From: an uncultured Bacteroidota bacterium
GTDB lineage: Bacteria; Bacteroidota; Bacteroidia; Bacteroidales; P3
Length of the DNA stretch: 64,000 nt
Assembly: GCA_902762805.1 (NCBI GenBank)
Contig: CACWPQ010000018.1
Coordinates: 23,113-87,112, forward strand
Direction: 5' to 3'
A program made the translations under genes and the position numbers. The notes under the pieces were generated by a model. It did no database searches. It was given only the letters and a program-made list of their open reading frames with translations, and was not told the DNA's origin. Each line of letters starts with the position of its first letter. The first letter of the stretch is position 1. Positions 18,612-27,173 of the stretch are shown one piece after another.

Positions 18612-18720
18612 TGTACCGTATCTTTGTATGCTTACACTTTAGGTGTAGGCTTCTAACGGTACAGCGGGGTTCATCCGACGCTCCTCGTGAATGTGATAGA
18701 AAGGTCTGCACCTTTCTTCA
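18612..18720 (+). promoter_or_regulatory. Second promoter and hairpin-rich leader of the EcoRI-type methyltransferase
   Basis: A -7 element TATCTTTG (18619-18626) is embedded in the inverted pair TGTACCGT (18612-18619) / ACGGTACA (18656-18663). Inside and after it lie the hairpins TACAC-TTTAG-GTGTA (18634-18648) and GAAAGGT-CTGC-ACCTTTC (18701-18718). The structure could couple expression to an RNA or DNA-binding signal. It is not assigned to any known family. Confidence 0.45.
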
Positions 18721-18768
18721 TGTCCAATAGTGATTGATGGCAATGCACAACAATGGCTGTCAATCACA

Positions 18769-19860
18769 ATGGCAAACACCACGTTGACCAATGCCCGCGA
18801 GGCGAAACAGGACGAGTTCTACACACAGTACTACGACATAGAGCGCGAGGTGGAAGCGTACCTCGACTACGACCCCGACGTGTTCAGGGGCAAAACAGTG
18901 CTGCTGCCCTGCGACGACCCGGAGTGGAGCAATTTTACCAAATACTTTGCGCAGAACTTCGAGCGGCTGGGGCTGAAGAAGCTTATCAGCACCAGCTATG
19001 CCGTCGAGCGCAAGCAGGAGCGCTACGGCGTGCAGCTGTCGCTGTTCGAGACCGAGTTCGAGACGCGCTCGCCGCAGTACGACAGGAAGAAGACGCGTTC
19101 GCACGGCAAGATTTTCGTCCTCGAGCGCGGCGCCGACGGCGACGGCTACATCGACATCAACGCTTTGAAGTGGGACTACCTGAAAGGCGACGGCGACTTC
19201 CGCAGCAAAGAGGTAACCCGGCTCCGCGACGAGGCGGATGTGATTGTTACCAATCCGCCGTTTTCAATATTTCGTGAGTTCTTTGCTTGGATTATCAATT
19301 CTAACAAGCTGTTCCTCCTGATAAGCAACAAGAACTGCATCACCTACAAAGAGGTGTTCCCTTATATCAAAGCCGGACTGATGTGGACAGGGAAAACCTC
19401 AATGAGCCAGGATATACTTTTTAGAATCCCTACTGAACTACAACAGCAGTTTGTTGCCGACGGGAAGGCGCGCAGCAAATACAAAGTGGTTAATGGGGAG
19501 ATATTGGGCCGCTCGCCAAGCGTGTGGTTCACCAACCTTGACCATGGCCGCCGCCACAAGCCATTAGAACTAATGACCATGGAGGATAATCTAAAATACA
19601 GCAAGCACAAGGACCTCATGGAAAAGCATGCGTATGAACAATACGACAACTGCGATGCCATCGAAGTGCCCTATTCTGATGCCATACCGGCTGACCACGA
19701 TGGAATGATGGGCGTCCCTATTTCTTTCCTTGACAAACACTGTGTGGAACAATATGACATCGTTGGGCTTGACGATGACAAGCCCATTTGGCGTGGAAAA
19801 GGTCCAAGCTTGTATGGGAAGGTCCTTTACAGACGAATTATTATCCGCAAAAAACAATAA
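18769..19860 (+). CDS. EcoRI-family adenine-specific DNA methyltransferase
   Basis: This 363-residue protein belongs to the EcoRI-methylase-like family (N6-adenine). The start at 18769 gives MANTTLTNAREAKQDEFYTQ, the expected N-terminus; an in-frame GTG at 18730 would add 13 unsupported residues. DEFYTQYYDIEREV near the start and the catalytic TNPPFSIFREF (NPPF at about 162-165) are the diagnostic motifs, and LLPCDDPEWSNFTKYF lies between them. The first 150 codons are GC-rich and the last 210 noticeably more AT-rich, so the gene looks mosaic. It is followed after 3 bases by a DUF262-HNH nuclease, which makes a likely modification/restriction pair. Confidence 0.88.
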   Translation: MANTTLTNAREAKQDEFYTQYYDIEREVEAYLDYDPDVFRGKTVLLPCDDPEWSNFTKYFAQNFERLGLKKLISTSYAVERKQERYGVQLSLFETEFETRSPQYDRKKTRSHGKIFVLERGADGDGYIDINALKWDYLKGDGDFRSKEVTRLRDEADVIVTNPPFSIFREFFAWIINSNKLFLLISNKNCITYKEVFPYIKAGLMWTGKTSMSQDILFRIPTELQQQFVADGKARSKYKVVNGEILGRSPSVWFTNLDHGRRHKPLELMTMEDNLKYSKHKDLMEKHAYEQYDNCDAIEVPYSDAIPADHDGMMGVPISFLDKHCVEQYDIVGLDDDKPIWRGKGPSLYGKVLYRRIIIRKKQ

Positions 19861-19863
19861 AAT

Positions 19864-21027
19864 ATGCACACCGAACTGAAACAATACACCGTCGCGGAGC
19901 TGTGCGACGGGTTTGTGTACAACGAACTGGAGGAGAAGGGGCTGTATGGCCTGTCGGGCAGGTTGACCATTCAGCCGGAGTATCAGCGCAACTACCTCTA
20001 TGCCGAGGACAACGGCAAGAAAGAGGTGGCGGTGATAGAATCGGTGCTGAAACGGTACCCCCTGGGGCTGCTCTATTTCAACCGTCTGCCCGACGGGCGG
20101 CTGGAGGTGCTGGACGGGCAGCAGCGCATCACCTCGCTGGGGCGTTTCCTGACGGACAAGTTCTCGGTGATGAGCGACGAGCTGCCCTACCGCTTCCACG
20201 CCCTGCCGAAGGACAAGCAGACGCTGGTGGAGAACACCACGCTGCTGGTGTATGAATGCGAGGGCACGGAGAGCGAGATAAAGCAGTGGTTCCAGACCAT
20301 CAACATCGCCGGCATACCCCTCAACGAGCAGGAGGAGCTGAACGCCGTCTACAGCGGGCCGTTCGTCACGCAGGCCCGTGCGGTGTTCAGCAACAGCCGC
20401 AACGCCAATGTGCAGAAATGGAATGCCTACGTGCGCGGCTCTGTCAAGAGACAGGAGATACTCAACACGGCCCTCGACTGGGTGAGCCACGGCGAGGTGG
20501 AAGAATACATGCAGGCACACCGTCGCGACACACAGATCGACGAACTGCAGGCGCACTTCAACGATGTTATCGCCTGGGTGGAGAGCGTCTTCGCCGACCA
20601 CTACAGCGAGATGTGCGGGCTGAAATGGGGGCAGCTCTACGACAAATACCACGCCACGCCATACAACCAAAAGGAGATGACGGCCGAGGCCGCCGTGTTG
20701 ATGGACGACCCCTGCGTGAAGAACCGCAAAGGGGTGTTCGAGTACCTGCTGGGAGGCAAGCAGGAGACGCGACTGCTGGACGTGCGGGTCTTCGACGAAG
20801 CCACCAAGCGCCGCGTCTACAAACGCCAGACCGAGGAGGCGCGACGCAGGGGTGTGAGCAACTGTCCGCTCTGCGCCATGGGTCACGAGGCGCGTCGGAC
20901 GAAGCTATGGGGCGAGAAGGAGATGGACGCCGACCATGTGGAGGCTTGGAGCAGCGGCGGCGCCACCACCGAGGACAACTGCCAGATGCTCTGCCTGACC
21001 CACAACCGCGCCAAAGGGAACCGCTGA
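19864..21027 (+). CDS. DUF262 (GmrSD N-terminal-like) protein with C-terminal HNH nuclease
   Basis: This 387-residue protein joins two domains. The N-terminal DUF262 domain has QPEYQR at 37-42 and the signature DGQQR at 84-88, the nucleotide-binding/hydrolysis motif of GmrS/SspE-type proteins. The C-terminal 55 residues form a zinc-knuckle HNH nuclease: CPLC (334-337), DADH with His358, Asn372, and CLTHN (377-381) with His380. It is not the DUF1524 HNH that usually follows DUF262 in GmrSD. Tight coupling to the EcoRI-type methyltransferase suggests the restriction arm of a type II-like system whose cutting is gated by DUF262 NTPase activity. Target and dependence on modification are unknown. 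Confidence 0.85.
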   Translation: MHTELKQYTVAELCDGFVYNELEEKGLYGLSGRLTIQPEYQRNYLYAEDNGKKEVAVIESVLKRYPLGLLYFNRLPDGRLEVLDGQQRITSLGRFLTDKFSVMSDELPYRFHALPKDKQTLVENTTLLVYECEGTESEIKQWFQTINIAGIPLNEQEELNAVYSGPFVTQARAVFSNSRNANVQKWNAYVRGSVKRQEILNTALDWVSHGEVEEYMQAHRRDTQIDELQAHFNDVIAWVESVFADHYSEMCGLKWGQLYDKYHATPYNQKEMTAEAAVLMDDPCVKNRKGVFEYLLGGKQETRLLDVRVFDEATKRRVYKRQTEEARRRGVSNCPLCAMGHEARRTKLWGEKEMDADHVEAWSSGGATTEDNCQMLCLTHNRAKGNR

Positions 21028-21705
21028 CTATCGCAGGGCGCGGAGGTGTGCTTTGCGGTCGGCGGGGATGCGGAAGGACTCAATGGCTTTTTGGATGGCT
21101 TTGCGGCGGACCCACTCCCCCACCCGGCCGGGGTGCATGTATGGTTCGGAAGCGTCCCACTGCTTGGCCAGGGCTGTGGCGAAATACCACGCCTGCATCA
21201 TCCGTATGTAGTATTCTTCGCGCTCCACATCCCCCACCCAGGAGAGATACTCGCTGCGGAAATCGGCATCAAGAAAATGCTGCATCAGCATGCGCATGGC
21301 GAACCGGACCGCATACTCATGTCCATCACCGAGCCAATTTTCGAGGATGGGGAGCAGCTCCCGAGGATGCTTGGCAAAGGCTTTGGGCGACAGCTGGTCG
21401 CAGGTGGCCCAGTTGTCGACAAAGGGCAGGAACCGCGCCACGGCCCTGGCCGCCGACGGAAAGTCGGGCAGAAGCGAAATTACGAATGCATGCAACTGAT
21501 TCTCTTCGAAATAGTGGTGCGGCAAATCCTGCAAAAAGGGGGTCGCATCCGCACGGTAGAGCTCCTTGGCCATGGCGCGCAGCGCCGGCGTGCGCACCCC
21601 GATGATGGCATCGGGGCGGACTGTGGGTATCAGACTGCGCTGGAAATCAGCATATTCCGCATCCTGCAAGGCAAACAGGCGTTCTCTGAGCGACGAAATC
21701 TCCAT
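21028..21705 (-). CDS. DNA alkylation repair enzyme (AlkD-like HEAT fold)
   Basis: This 225-residue protein is built of helical HEAT-like repeats. Conserved segments are VRTPALRAMAKEL, YFEENQLHAFVISL, FLPFVDNWATCDQL and HEYAVRFAMRMLMQHFL; the NWATCDQ motif contains the Trp/Asp residues of the DNA alkylation repair family, which excises alkylated bases such as N7- and N3-alkylpurines. It is transcribed together with the upstream HEAT-like gene (6-base gap), converging on the restriction genes. The activity is inferred from the family and the substrate is not visible. Confidence 0.9.
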   Translation of the reverse strand: MEISSLRERLFALQDAEYADFQRSLIPTVRPDAIIGVRTPALRAMAKELYRADATPFLQDLPHHYFEENQLHAFVISLLPDFPSAARAVARFLPFVDNWATCDQLSPKAFAKHPRELLPILENWLGDGHEYAVRFAMRMLMQHFLDADFRSEYLSWVGDVEREEYYIRMMQAWYFATALAKQWDASEPYMHPGRVGEWVRRKAIQKAIESFRIPADRKAHLRALR

Positions 21706-21711
21706 ACGTTA

Positions 21712-22215
21712 TTATAATTGTTTCATTATCTTGTTGCGCGTGTGCCTGATGCCTGGCAGGAGCTCGGAGGGCTCGAGCATCAGGAGGCACTGGCGGAGTT
21801 CCTCGCGCAGTTCGGCATAGTGGCGACACTGGCAGTAGGCCAGTTTGAGGCAGAGTGCACGCACGCCTGCCGGCTCGTCGGCTCTCATGAGACGGTTCAG
21901 AGAGAAGTCGAGCAAATCGGTTCGCACCTCATCCCTGCCCCAATCCAAGCGCTCCAGCAGTGCCAGCGAGAGTCGTCGCAACGAGGTGTCCGGCGTGGAA
22001 AGCGCCAGCTCGACCAGGGGCTCGCGCCAAGCAGCAATATGCTGATTGTCAATCTTTGGCAGATGTATGAGCGCCCAAGCGGCATTGACGGCGGCACGGC
22101 GGTCGTCGCCCCTCAGGGCGGCAAACAGCGCCTCGCGCACCTCACCTTCGCCATGGGCCTGGCGCGCAAGTGCCTTTATATCATTCACATGCAGCGGTAC
22201 ATCCAACTCCATCAT
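21712..22215 (-). CDS. HEAT-repeat-like protein of unknown function
   Basis: This 167-residue alpha-helical protein has HEAT-like spacing (VREALFAALRGDDRRAAV / NAAWALIHLP and SLRRLSLALLERL). The start is one of two adjacent ATGs at 22215 and 22212; the frame extends upstream to 22251 but that part lies above the promoter. The -7 element TACTTTTG at 22220-22227 ends only about five bases before the ATG, so the message should be almost leaderless. It is the first gene of a two-gene operon with the alkylation repair enzyme, which suggests a role linked to DNA damage (context only). Confidence 0.65.
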   Translation of the reverse strand: MMELDVPLHVNDIKALARQAHGEGEVREALFAALRGDDRRAAVNAAWALIHLPKIDNQHIAAWREPLVELALSTPDTSLRRLSLALLERLDWGRDEVRTDLLDFSLNRLMRADEPAGVRALCLKLAYCQCRHYAELREELRQCLLMLEPSELLPGIRHTRNKIMKQL

Positions 22216-22219
22216 GGGA

Positions 22220-22227
22220 CAAAAGTA
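22220..22227 (-). promoter_or_regulatory. Promoter -7 element giving a near-leaderless transcript
   Basis: The minus strand reads TACTTTTG then TCCC and ATGATGG. The expected start of transcription falls on or next to the start codon. Confidence 0.6.
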
Positions 22228-22281
22228 CAAAAAAAAAGGCTGCATAGGCAAAAAATATTTTGCAAGTCGACAAAAAAGTCG

Positions 22282-22291
22282 TAACTTTGCA
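22282..22291 (+). promoter_or_regulatory. Promoter -7 element for the macro-like protein gene
   Basis: TAACTTTGCA, 31 bases before the ATG. The whole promoter-leader-start segment is repeated at about 23062-23147. Confidence 0.75.
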
Positions 22292-22321
22292 GCGCTAAAA
22301 ATCTAAAACACACAACGCAAT

Positions 22322-22723
22322 ATGGACAACAAACAGATTATCGACGGTCGCCGCGTGGCACCGGAGCCTATCACAGAATTGGCTGAAAATGAAATTTTTG
22401 TATTTGGAAGTAATGTCCAAGGGATGCATGGCGGCGGAGCGGCGTGGTATGCCAACCAGCACTTCGGCGCCGAATGGGGCGTGGGCGAGGGCCTGACGGG
22501 CCGCAGCTATGCCCTGCCGACGATGGAGGGCGAGGCCTCGCTCTGCCATGCGGTGAAGAACTTTACGGAGTGCGCTCGCACGCGTAAGGAGTTGACCTTC
22601 CTGGTGACCGCCGTGGGCACCGGCATAGCGGGCTACAGCCCGAAGCAGGTGGCTCCGCTGTTCAAAGAAGCCGCCGCACTTGGGAATGTCTACCTCCCCA
22701 AAGTGTTCTGGGACAACATGTAG
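22322..22723 (+). CDS. Small macro-domain-like protein (A1S_2505-type phage-associated family)
   Basis: This is a 133-residue single-domain protein. ENEIFVFGSNVQGMHGGGAA, then YALPTM and FLVTAVGTGIAGYSPKQVAPLF, are the core of a small family resembling ADP-ribose-binding macro domains: strand, Gly-rich loop, then a second Gly-rich loop. Such proteins are often encoded by phages and scattered in bacterial genomes. Its natural ligand is not established. It has its own promoter and a strong terminator. The leader and first codons (MDNK) match those of the next gene. Confidence 0.75.
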   Translation: MDNKQIIDGRRVAPEPITELAENEIFVFGSNVQGMHGGGAAWYANQHFGAEWGVGEGLTGRSYALPTMEGEASLCHAVKNFTECARTRKELTFLVTAVGTGIAGYSPKQVAPLFKEAAALGNVYLPKVFWDNM

Positions 22724-22753
22724 GCCCTGGCCGCCACTGATATCTACAGTCTC

Positions 22754-22798
22754 GAAAAACGCCGATGCAGACGCTTTGTCGCATCGGGCGTTTTTTTT
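22754..22798 (+). terminator. Rho-independent terminator
   Basis: AAAAACGCC-GATGC pairs with GCATC-GGGCGTTTTT around a short loop and is followed by T8. It ends the macro-like gene. Confidence 0.92.
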
Positions 22799-22799
22799 G

Positions 22800-22911
22800 T
22801 GAAAAACGGGGAAAACGGACGTTTTTGGGCTATTTGCAAGAGGCTGATAATAAGTACATAAGAGGCATCCTCTTCTTCTCCTCTTTTTCTCAACTTAATA
22901 CTTGCGAGGGG
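22800..22911. repeat. Dispersed intergenic repeat, copy B
   Basis: Nearly identical to copy A over CAAGAGGCTGATAA and GGCATCCTCTTCTTCTCC plus CTTTTTCTCAACTTAATACT, differing mainly in the 10-12 base spacer. It fills most of the 400-base gap between 22723 and 23133 together with the promoter at 23093. A short heptamer run (TAGGTTA x2, 22926-22939) follows it. Confidence 0.82.
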
Positions 22912-23092
22912 AATTGTGGGGGGGGTAGGTTATAGGTTATAGGGGAAGGGGAAACGCATGAAAAAATAAAAAGACACTTTGAAATTAGACATGGCGGTTG
23001 TGTTGTCAACTGCAACATAGTATCGGAAAATTCCAGAATGAGAACATTTTCAGGTGTTTGCAAAATTATTTTGCAAGACGGGAATAAAATCG

Positions 23093-23102
23093 TAACTTTG
23101 CA
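23093..23102 (+). promoter_or_regulatory. Promoter -7 element for the envelope protein gene
   Basis: TAACTTTGCA, within a segment (about 23062-23147) that is a close copy of the promoter-leader-start segment at 22247-22334. Confidence 0.75.
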
Positions 23103-23132
23103 CCGTTAAGAATCTATAACACACATCGCAAT

Positions 23133-23921
23133 ATGGATAACAAATTTATGCAGTGCGTGCGCCCGAGCCTTCTCTTCTGTGTGTTCGTGCTTGCCTCCCT
23201 GCTGGCTGTTTCTTGTGGCGTATACAACGGTTCTTCCTCCGCTATTCCGCTTTTCCAGCAGCGCGGCGAAGTACAGGTGGAGCTTGGTGTCATACCCTAC
23301 CCATTCATTCCCAATGCCATTGACCCCATCCCTATTGTTCTTCCCATTCCCTATAGTGGCACCGTCTCCTTCAGTCCCACTGACCGCCTTGGAGTGTCGC
23401 TGGGCGCCGATCTGTCCAGGCAGAACGCCCAAGCCATGGTCGGCGTCTACAACCCCATTGGAGACCACTTCGTATGGGAACTTTTTGGCGGCTTTTCTGC
23501 AGGACGTGGAAGTCATCACGACCACGAATCCCTTCGCGGATTCGAGGGCTATTACCTGATGCCTTTCATTCAGGCCGATTGTGGCTGGCGCGAACTGACC
23601 CGGGTGATGCATATCGACCTCGGCTTCAGCCTCCGTCTGGGCGGCATCTATGGCAACACCGAACTCTCCTACGGAGTATACGCTCGCGAGGCCGACGAGT
23701 ATATCACACACAGTCGACACTTCGAGGTTATACGCCCACTGATCGAGCCTGCAATCGAATTTCGATTCGGGTGGAGCCGGCTAAAATTCAATATACGCAC
23801 CTACAAGTTCTTCATCCTCAGCAATTCGTATCATAGCAGCTATCAGAATCACGACATCCCCGTCCATGAGACAGGCTTCGGATTTGGCTTCGGTGTCAGC
23901 TACCGCTTCGGCGGTCGCTAA
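23133..23921 (+). CDS. Predicted outer-membrane beta-barrel lipoprotein, function unknown
   Basis: This 262-residue protein has a signal peptide and lipobox LLAVSCG (Cys28). The mature part has alternating amphipathic strands (VQVELGVIPY, RLGVSLGADLS, HIDLGFSLRLGG, FEVIRPLIEPAIEF, LKFNIRTYKFF) and ends GFGFGFGVSYRFGGR. This aromatic, glycine-rich C-terminal pattern is typical of small outer-membrane barrels in Bacteroidetes. The first four codons (MDNK) and the leader are duplicated from the gene at 22322, so the promoter may have been acquired by local duplication. Function and partners are unknown. Confidence 0.7.
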   Translation: MDNKFMQCVRPSLLFCVFVLASLLAVSCGVYNGSSSAIPLFQQRGEVQVELGVIPYPFIPNAIDPIPIVLPIPYSGTVSFSPTDRLGVSLGADLSRQNAQAMVGVYNPIGDHFVWELFGGFSAGRGSHHDHESLRGFEGYYLMPFIQADCGWRELTRVMHIDLGFSLRLGGIYGNTELSYGVYAREADEYITHSRHFEVIRPLIEPAIEFRFGWSRLKFNIRTYKFFILSNSYHSSYQNHDIPVHETGFGFGFGVSYRFGGR

Positions 23922-23951
23922 CTGTCATCGCTCCCGCCGCTCTATCACCTG

Positions 23952-25787
23952 CTACTCCTCCTTGTAGCCGGCGGCGATGCGGGCGCGTTTGCGATCGTTC
24001 TCGTCGAGGATGATTTTGCGGATGCGGAGGTTGGCGGGGGTGATTTCGAGGTATTCGTCCTCGCGGATGTACTCCATGGCCTCCTCAAGGCTGAACTTGA
24101 TGGCGGGCGAGCAGGTGGACTTGTCGTCGGCGCTCTTGGAGCGCATGTTGGTGAGGTTCTTGGCCGTTACCACGTTGATGATGATATCGTTGCCGGGGCG
24201 GAGGCTCTCGCCTATGACCTCGCCGGAGTAGACCATGTCGCCGGGCTCGATAAAGAAGGGGCCGCGGTCCTGCAGCTTGCTGATGCTGTAGGCCGTGGCC
24301 TCGCCGGTCTCCTTGGCGATGAGGGCGCCGTACTTGTGGTCGTCCAGGTCGCCCTTCCAGGGCTGAAACTCGAGGAAGCGGTGGGCGATGATGGCCTCGC
24401 CGTTGGTGGCGGTGAGGAGGGTGTTGCGCAGGCCGATGATGCCGCGCGACGGGATGTTGAACTCCAGCTGCACCCGGTCGCCTTTGGTGTCGATGGTGCC
24501 CACCTCGCCCTTGCGGCGGGTAACGACGTCGATGACCTTCGACGAGAATTCCTCGGGCACCAGGACGGTGAGCTGCTCGATAGGCTCGCAGCGCTGGCCG
24601 TCAATTTCGCGTATAATCACCTTGGGCTGCCCCACCTGCAGCTCGTAGCCCTCGCGGCGCATGGTCTCGATGAGGACGGAGAGGTGCATGATGCCGCGGC
24701 CATAGACCAGCAAGGCATCGGGCGAGCCGGTCTCCTCGATGCGCATGGCGAGGTTCTTCTCTAGCTCGGAGAAGAGGCGGTCGCGCAGGTGGCGGCTGGT
24801 AACGAACTTGCCTTCCTTGCCGAAGAAGGGCGAGTTGTTGATGGTGAAGAGCATGGACATGGTGGGCTCGTCCACCTTGATAGGCGGCAGCGCCTCGGGG
24901 TTCTCGGCGTCGCAGACGGTGTCGCCGATTTCGAACATGACGTTTTTGTCGAGGTCCATCAGCACGGCGCAAATCTCGCCGGCCTCGATGGGGGTCTTGA
25001 TTCGCTCTTTTCCAAGCCCCTCGAAGACGTACAATTCCTTGATTTTGCTGTTGATACGGGTGCCGTCGCGCTTGAGCAGGGCGATAGGCTGGCCGGCCTG
25101 CAGGGTGCCGCGGTTGAGGCGTCCGACGGCGATGCGGCCCAGGTAGGAGCTGTAGTCGAGCGAGGAAATCATCATCTGGGTGTTGCCCTCGGGAATCTTG
25201 GGCGCGGGTATGTGCTCGATGATGAGGTCCATCAGGTAAGAGATATCCTCGGCGGGAGTGTTCCAGTCCTCGGCCATCCAGCCGTTTTTGGCGGAGCCGT
25301 AGGCGGTGGGGAAGTCGAGCTGGTCGCTGTTGGCGCCGAGGTTGAACATGAGGTCGAAGACGGCCTCCTGGGTCAGCTCGGGGTCGCAATTGGGCTTGTC
25401 GACCTTGTTGACGACGACGATGGGCTTGAGACCCAGCTCGATGGCCTTCTGCAGGACGAAGCGTGTCTGCGGCATGGGGCCTTCGAAGGCATCGACGACG
25501 AGGAGGACGCCGTCGGCCATGTTGAGCACGCGCTCCACCTCGCCACCGAAGTCGGAGTGGCCGGGGGTGTCTATGATGTTGATTTTGTAACCCTTGTAGC
25601 GCACAGAGACGTTCTTGGAGAGGATGGTGATGCCGCGCTCGCGCTCGAGGTCGTTATTGTCTAGGATGAGTTCGCCGGTCTCCTGGTTGTCGCGGAAGAG
25701 TTTGGCCTGATGGAGCATACGGTCGACGAGGGTGGTCTTGCCATGGTCGACGTGGGCTATAATAGCAACATTACGAATGTTTTGCAT
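23952..25787 (-). CDS. typA: Ribosome-associated GTPase TypA/BipA
   Basis: This is a 611-residue translational GTPase of the EF-G/LepA class. The open frame extends to 26069, but that extension runs through the promoter and dispersed repeat C. The ATG at 25787 gives the normal N-terminus [19 protein letters not shown]. The G1 loop AHVDHGKT (11-18), [25 protein letters not shown] and the C-terminal BipA region [17 protein letters not shown] are all present. TypA assists ribosome assembly, especially under cold or stress conditions. It has a single-gene transcript with the promoter at 25811. Confidence 0.97.
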   Translation of the reverse strand: MQNIRNVAIIAHVDHGKTTLVDRMLHQAKLFRDNQETGELILDNNDLERERGITILSKNVSVRYKGYKINIIDTPGHSDFGGEVERVLNMADGVLLVVDAFEGPMPQTRFVLQKAIELGLKPIVVVNKVDKPNCDPELTQEAVFDLMFNLGANSDQLDFPTAYGSAKNGWMAEDWNTPAEDISYLMDLIIEHIPAPKIPEGNTQMMISSLDYSSYLGRIAVGRLNRGTLQAGQPIALLKRDGTRINSKIKELYVFEGLGKERIKTPIEAGEICAVLMDLDKNVMFEIGDTVCDAENPEALPPIKVDEPTMSMLFTINNSPFFGKEGKFVTSRHLRDRLFSELEKNLAMRIEETGSPDALLVYGRGIMHLSVLIETMRREGYELQVGQPKVIIREIDGQRCEPIEQLTVLVPEEFSSKVIDVVTRRKGEVGTIDTKGDRVQLEFNIPSRGIIGLRNTLLTATNGEAIIAHRFLEFQPWKGDLDDHKYGALIAKETGEATAYSISKLQDRGPFFIEPGDMVYSGEVIGESLRPGNDIIINVVTAKNLTNMRSKSADDKSTCSPAIKFSLEEAMEYIREDEYLEITPANLRIRKIILDENDRKRARIAAGYKEE

Positions 25788-25810
25788 AAAAATATGAGGT
25801 TGTTTCGGCT

Positions 25811-25820
25811 TGCAAAGATA
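25811..25820 (-). promoter_or_regulatory. Promoter -7 element of typA
   Basis: The minus strand reads TATCTTTGCA, 23 bases ahead of the ATG, and fixes the start against the longer open frame. Confidence 0.82.
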
Positions 25821-25903
25821 CGAAAAATTCCGCAAACGGTGGCAAAAAGTGCCAGAAACAGACCTATAACACTGATATACAACGCGGTATAGCGTATGGA
25901 ATT

Positions 25904-26020
25904 TTTTGCCCCAAAAGCCGAAAAAAGGCCCAAAATTGCCCAAACACAACAGGCTGATAATTAGGGAATAGTAGCCTTCCCCTTTTTCTCCTCTTCTTAC
26001 CCTCTTCTTCCTTGGTAGGG
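25904..26020. repeat. Dispersed intergenic repeat, copy C (diverged)
   Basis: Shares CAACAGGCTGATAA with copies A and B, then a spacer and a CTTTTTCTCCTCTTCTTACC segment; more diverged than A and B. It lies upstream of typA, so the 450-base gap 25788-26236 holds the typA promoter, this repeat and the promoter at 26173, with no gene. Confidence 0.65.
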
Positions 26021-26172
26021 AGACAATGGGGGAGGGACTGGGTATTCGGAAGGGAAGGCTTAATTTCAAGTTACAAGTGCAACACTAAGTAGAAAAATGG
26101 CACCGGGATACACAATTTCGGGGGCAGTTTTCCGTTATGTCGGCTGTGGTGAAAAAAATATCACCCCCCATG

Positions 26173-26182
26173 TAGTTTTGCA
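26173..26182 (+). promoter_or_regulatory. Promoter -7 element for the first lipoprotein of the ECF cassette
   Basis: TAGTTTTGCA, 54 bases ahead of the ATG at 26237. Confidence 0.65.
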
Positions 26183-26236
26183 GATGCAAATTACGTTCTT
26201 ATAAATGTAGAATATATTAACACACCCAGTAGAAAC

Positions 26237-27046
26237 ATGAACAAGACACTGAAAATCATCACCTTGCTGTCCGCCGTGCTGTTTTTTGCCGCCTGCGAGG
26301 AGACACCTTCCGGCAGCAGCGACCCGGTCAACAGCCGCGAAATTGTCTACACGCTTAACTCGAAAGTGGTCCGCACCACACTCATGACCGACACGGAGTG
26401 GGATGCGCTGCTGGACCAGTTCTGCCGGTACACCCAGGAGGGCCAGACGGTCAGCTTCTACAACAGCCATCTCCCGGCCACCGGCGCCAAGTCGGCCCCG
26501 GGAGCCAAGGAGGCCACGACCATCAGCACCACGAGCCGCGAGGAGATGAAGACCTGGATGCGGGAAATGGAGCTTGCCGGCAAGACGGTAACGGTTACCT
26601 ACGACTCGGAGACGGGCCGGTGGAACGGCACAGCCTACGCCAACGGGGCGCAGGGGAGCGCGCAGCGCGACCTGGACCGCACCTCGGTGGTGGGGCGCTG
26701 GCACTACTACAGCATGACCTCCTACAGCCTGGTGGTGCGCGACAACGACCTGGCCGGCGAGTGGCAGACCGTTACGCCCGAGAGCGTGGGCAACTCGATC
26801 TATTTCGACCTGCGCGAGGACGGCACGATGAGCTACCAGCGCGGCACCGCCGACGGCGGCTCGCTGCAGACGCTGGAAGGCACCTGGAGCCTGTCGGACG
26901 ACAGCCGCATCTGCTGCGAGTACTTCGACGGCAACACCTGCTGGACAGTGGGCTGCGTGACCAACGGCATCATGGTGCTCTACGCCATACCCACCGAGAC
27001 CACGGCCGAGATATTCTACACGATGGAGCTGCACGCCGTGCGCTAA
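26237..27046 (+). CDS. Lipoprotein of unknown function, paralogue of the gene at 28411
   Basis: This 269-residue lipoprotein has lipobox FFAAC (Cys20). Residues about 30-135 (EIVYTLNSK, TDTEWDALLDQFCRYTQEG, EATTISTTSREEMKTWM, GKTVTVTYDSETGRWNGTAY) match the same region of the protein at 28411 almost segment by segment. The C-terminal half (VVGRWHYYS to FYTMELHAVR) is different and looks lipocalin-like, with a GTWSLSDDSRICCEY strand. The pair flanks an ECF sigma factor cassette, so they may be regulated targets of it. Ends with a strong terminator. Confidence 0.7.
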   Translation: MNKTLKIITLLSAVLFFAACEETPSGSSDPVNSREIVYTLNSKVVRTTLMTDTEWDALLDQFCRYTQEGQTVSFYNSHLPATGAKSAPGAKEATTISTTSREEMKTWMREMELAGKTVTVTYDSETGRWNGTAYANGAQGSAQRDLDRTSVVGRWHYYSMTSYSLVVRDNDLAGEWQTVTPESVGNSIYFDLREDGTMSYQRGTADGGSLQTLEGTWSLSDDSRICCEYFDGNTCWTVGCVTNGIMVLYAIPTETTAEIFYTMELHAVR

Positions 27047-27076
27047 AGTCGGGAACAGTTTTTTGTGTTTTTTTAG

Positions 27077-27128
27077 CAACTGCCACGTAGCAAGACACCT
27101 GTCCGCCACGTGGCAGCTGTTTTTTTTA
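27077..27128 (+). terminator. Rho-independent terminator
   Basis: ACTGCCACGT pairs with ACGTGGCAG(C)T and is followed by T8. It separates the first lipoprotein from the sigma factor gene. Confidence 0.9.
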
Positions 27129-27173
27129 GCGGCGATGTAATTTCCACCCGTGTGTTTTACGTTATTAGGGTGT

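Noticed and set aside
18612..18663. Invertible (phase-variable) promoter
   Set aside because: The inverted arms are only 8 bp and enclose 36 bases, much shorter than known Bacteroidales invertons, and no recombinase is nearby.
25788..26069. N-terminal extension of TypA by 94 residues
   Set aside because: It would run through the promoter and dispersed repeat C. The ATG at 25787 gives the exact family N-terminus.
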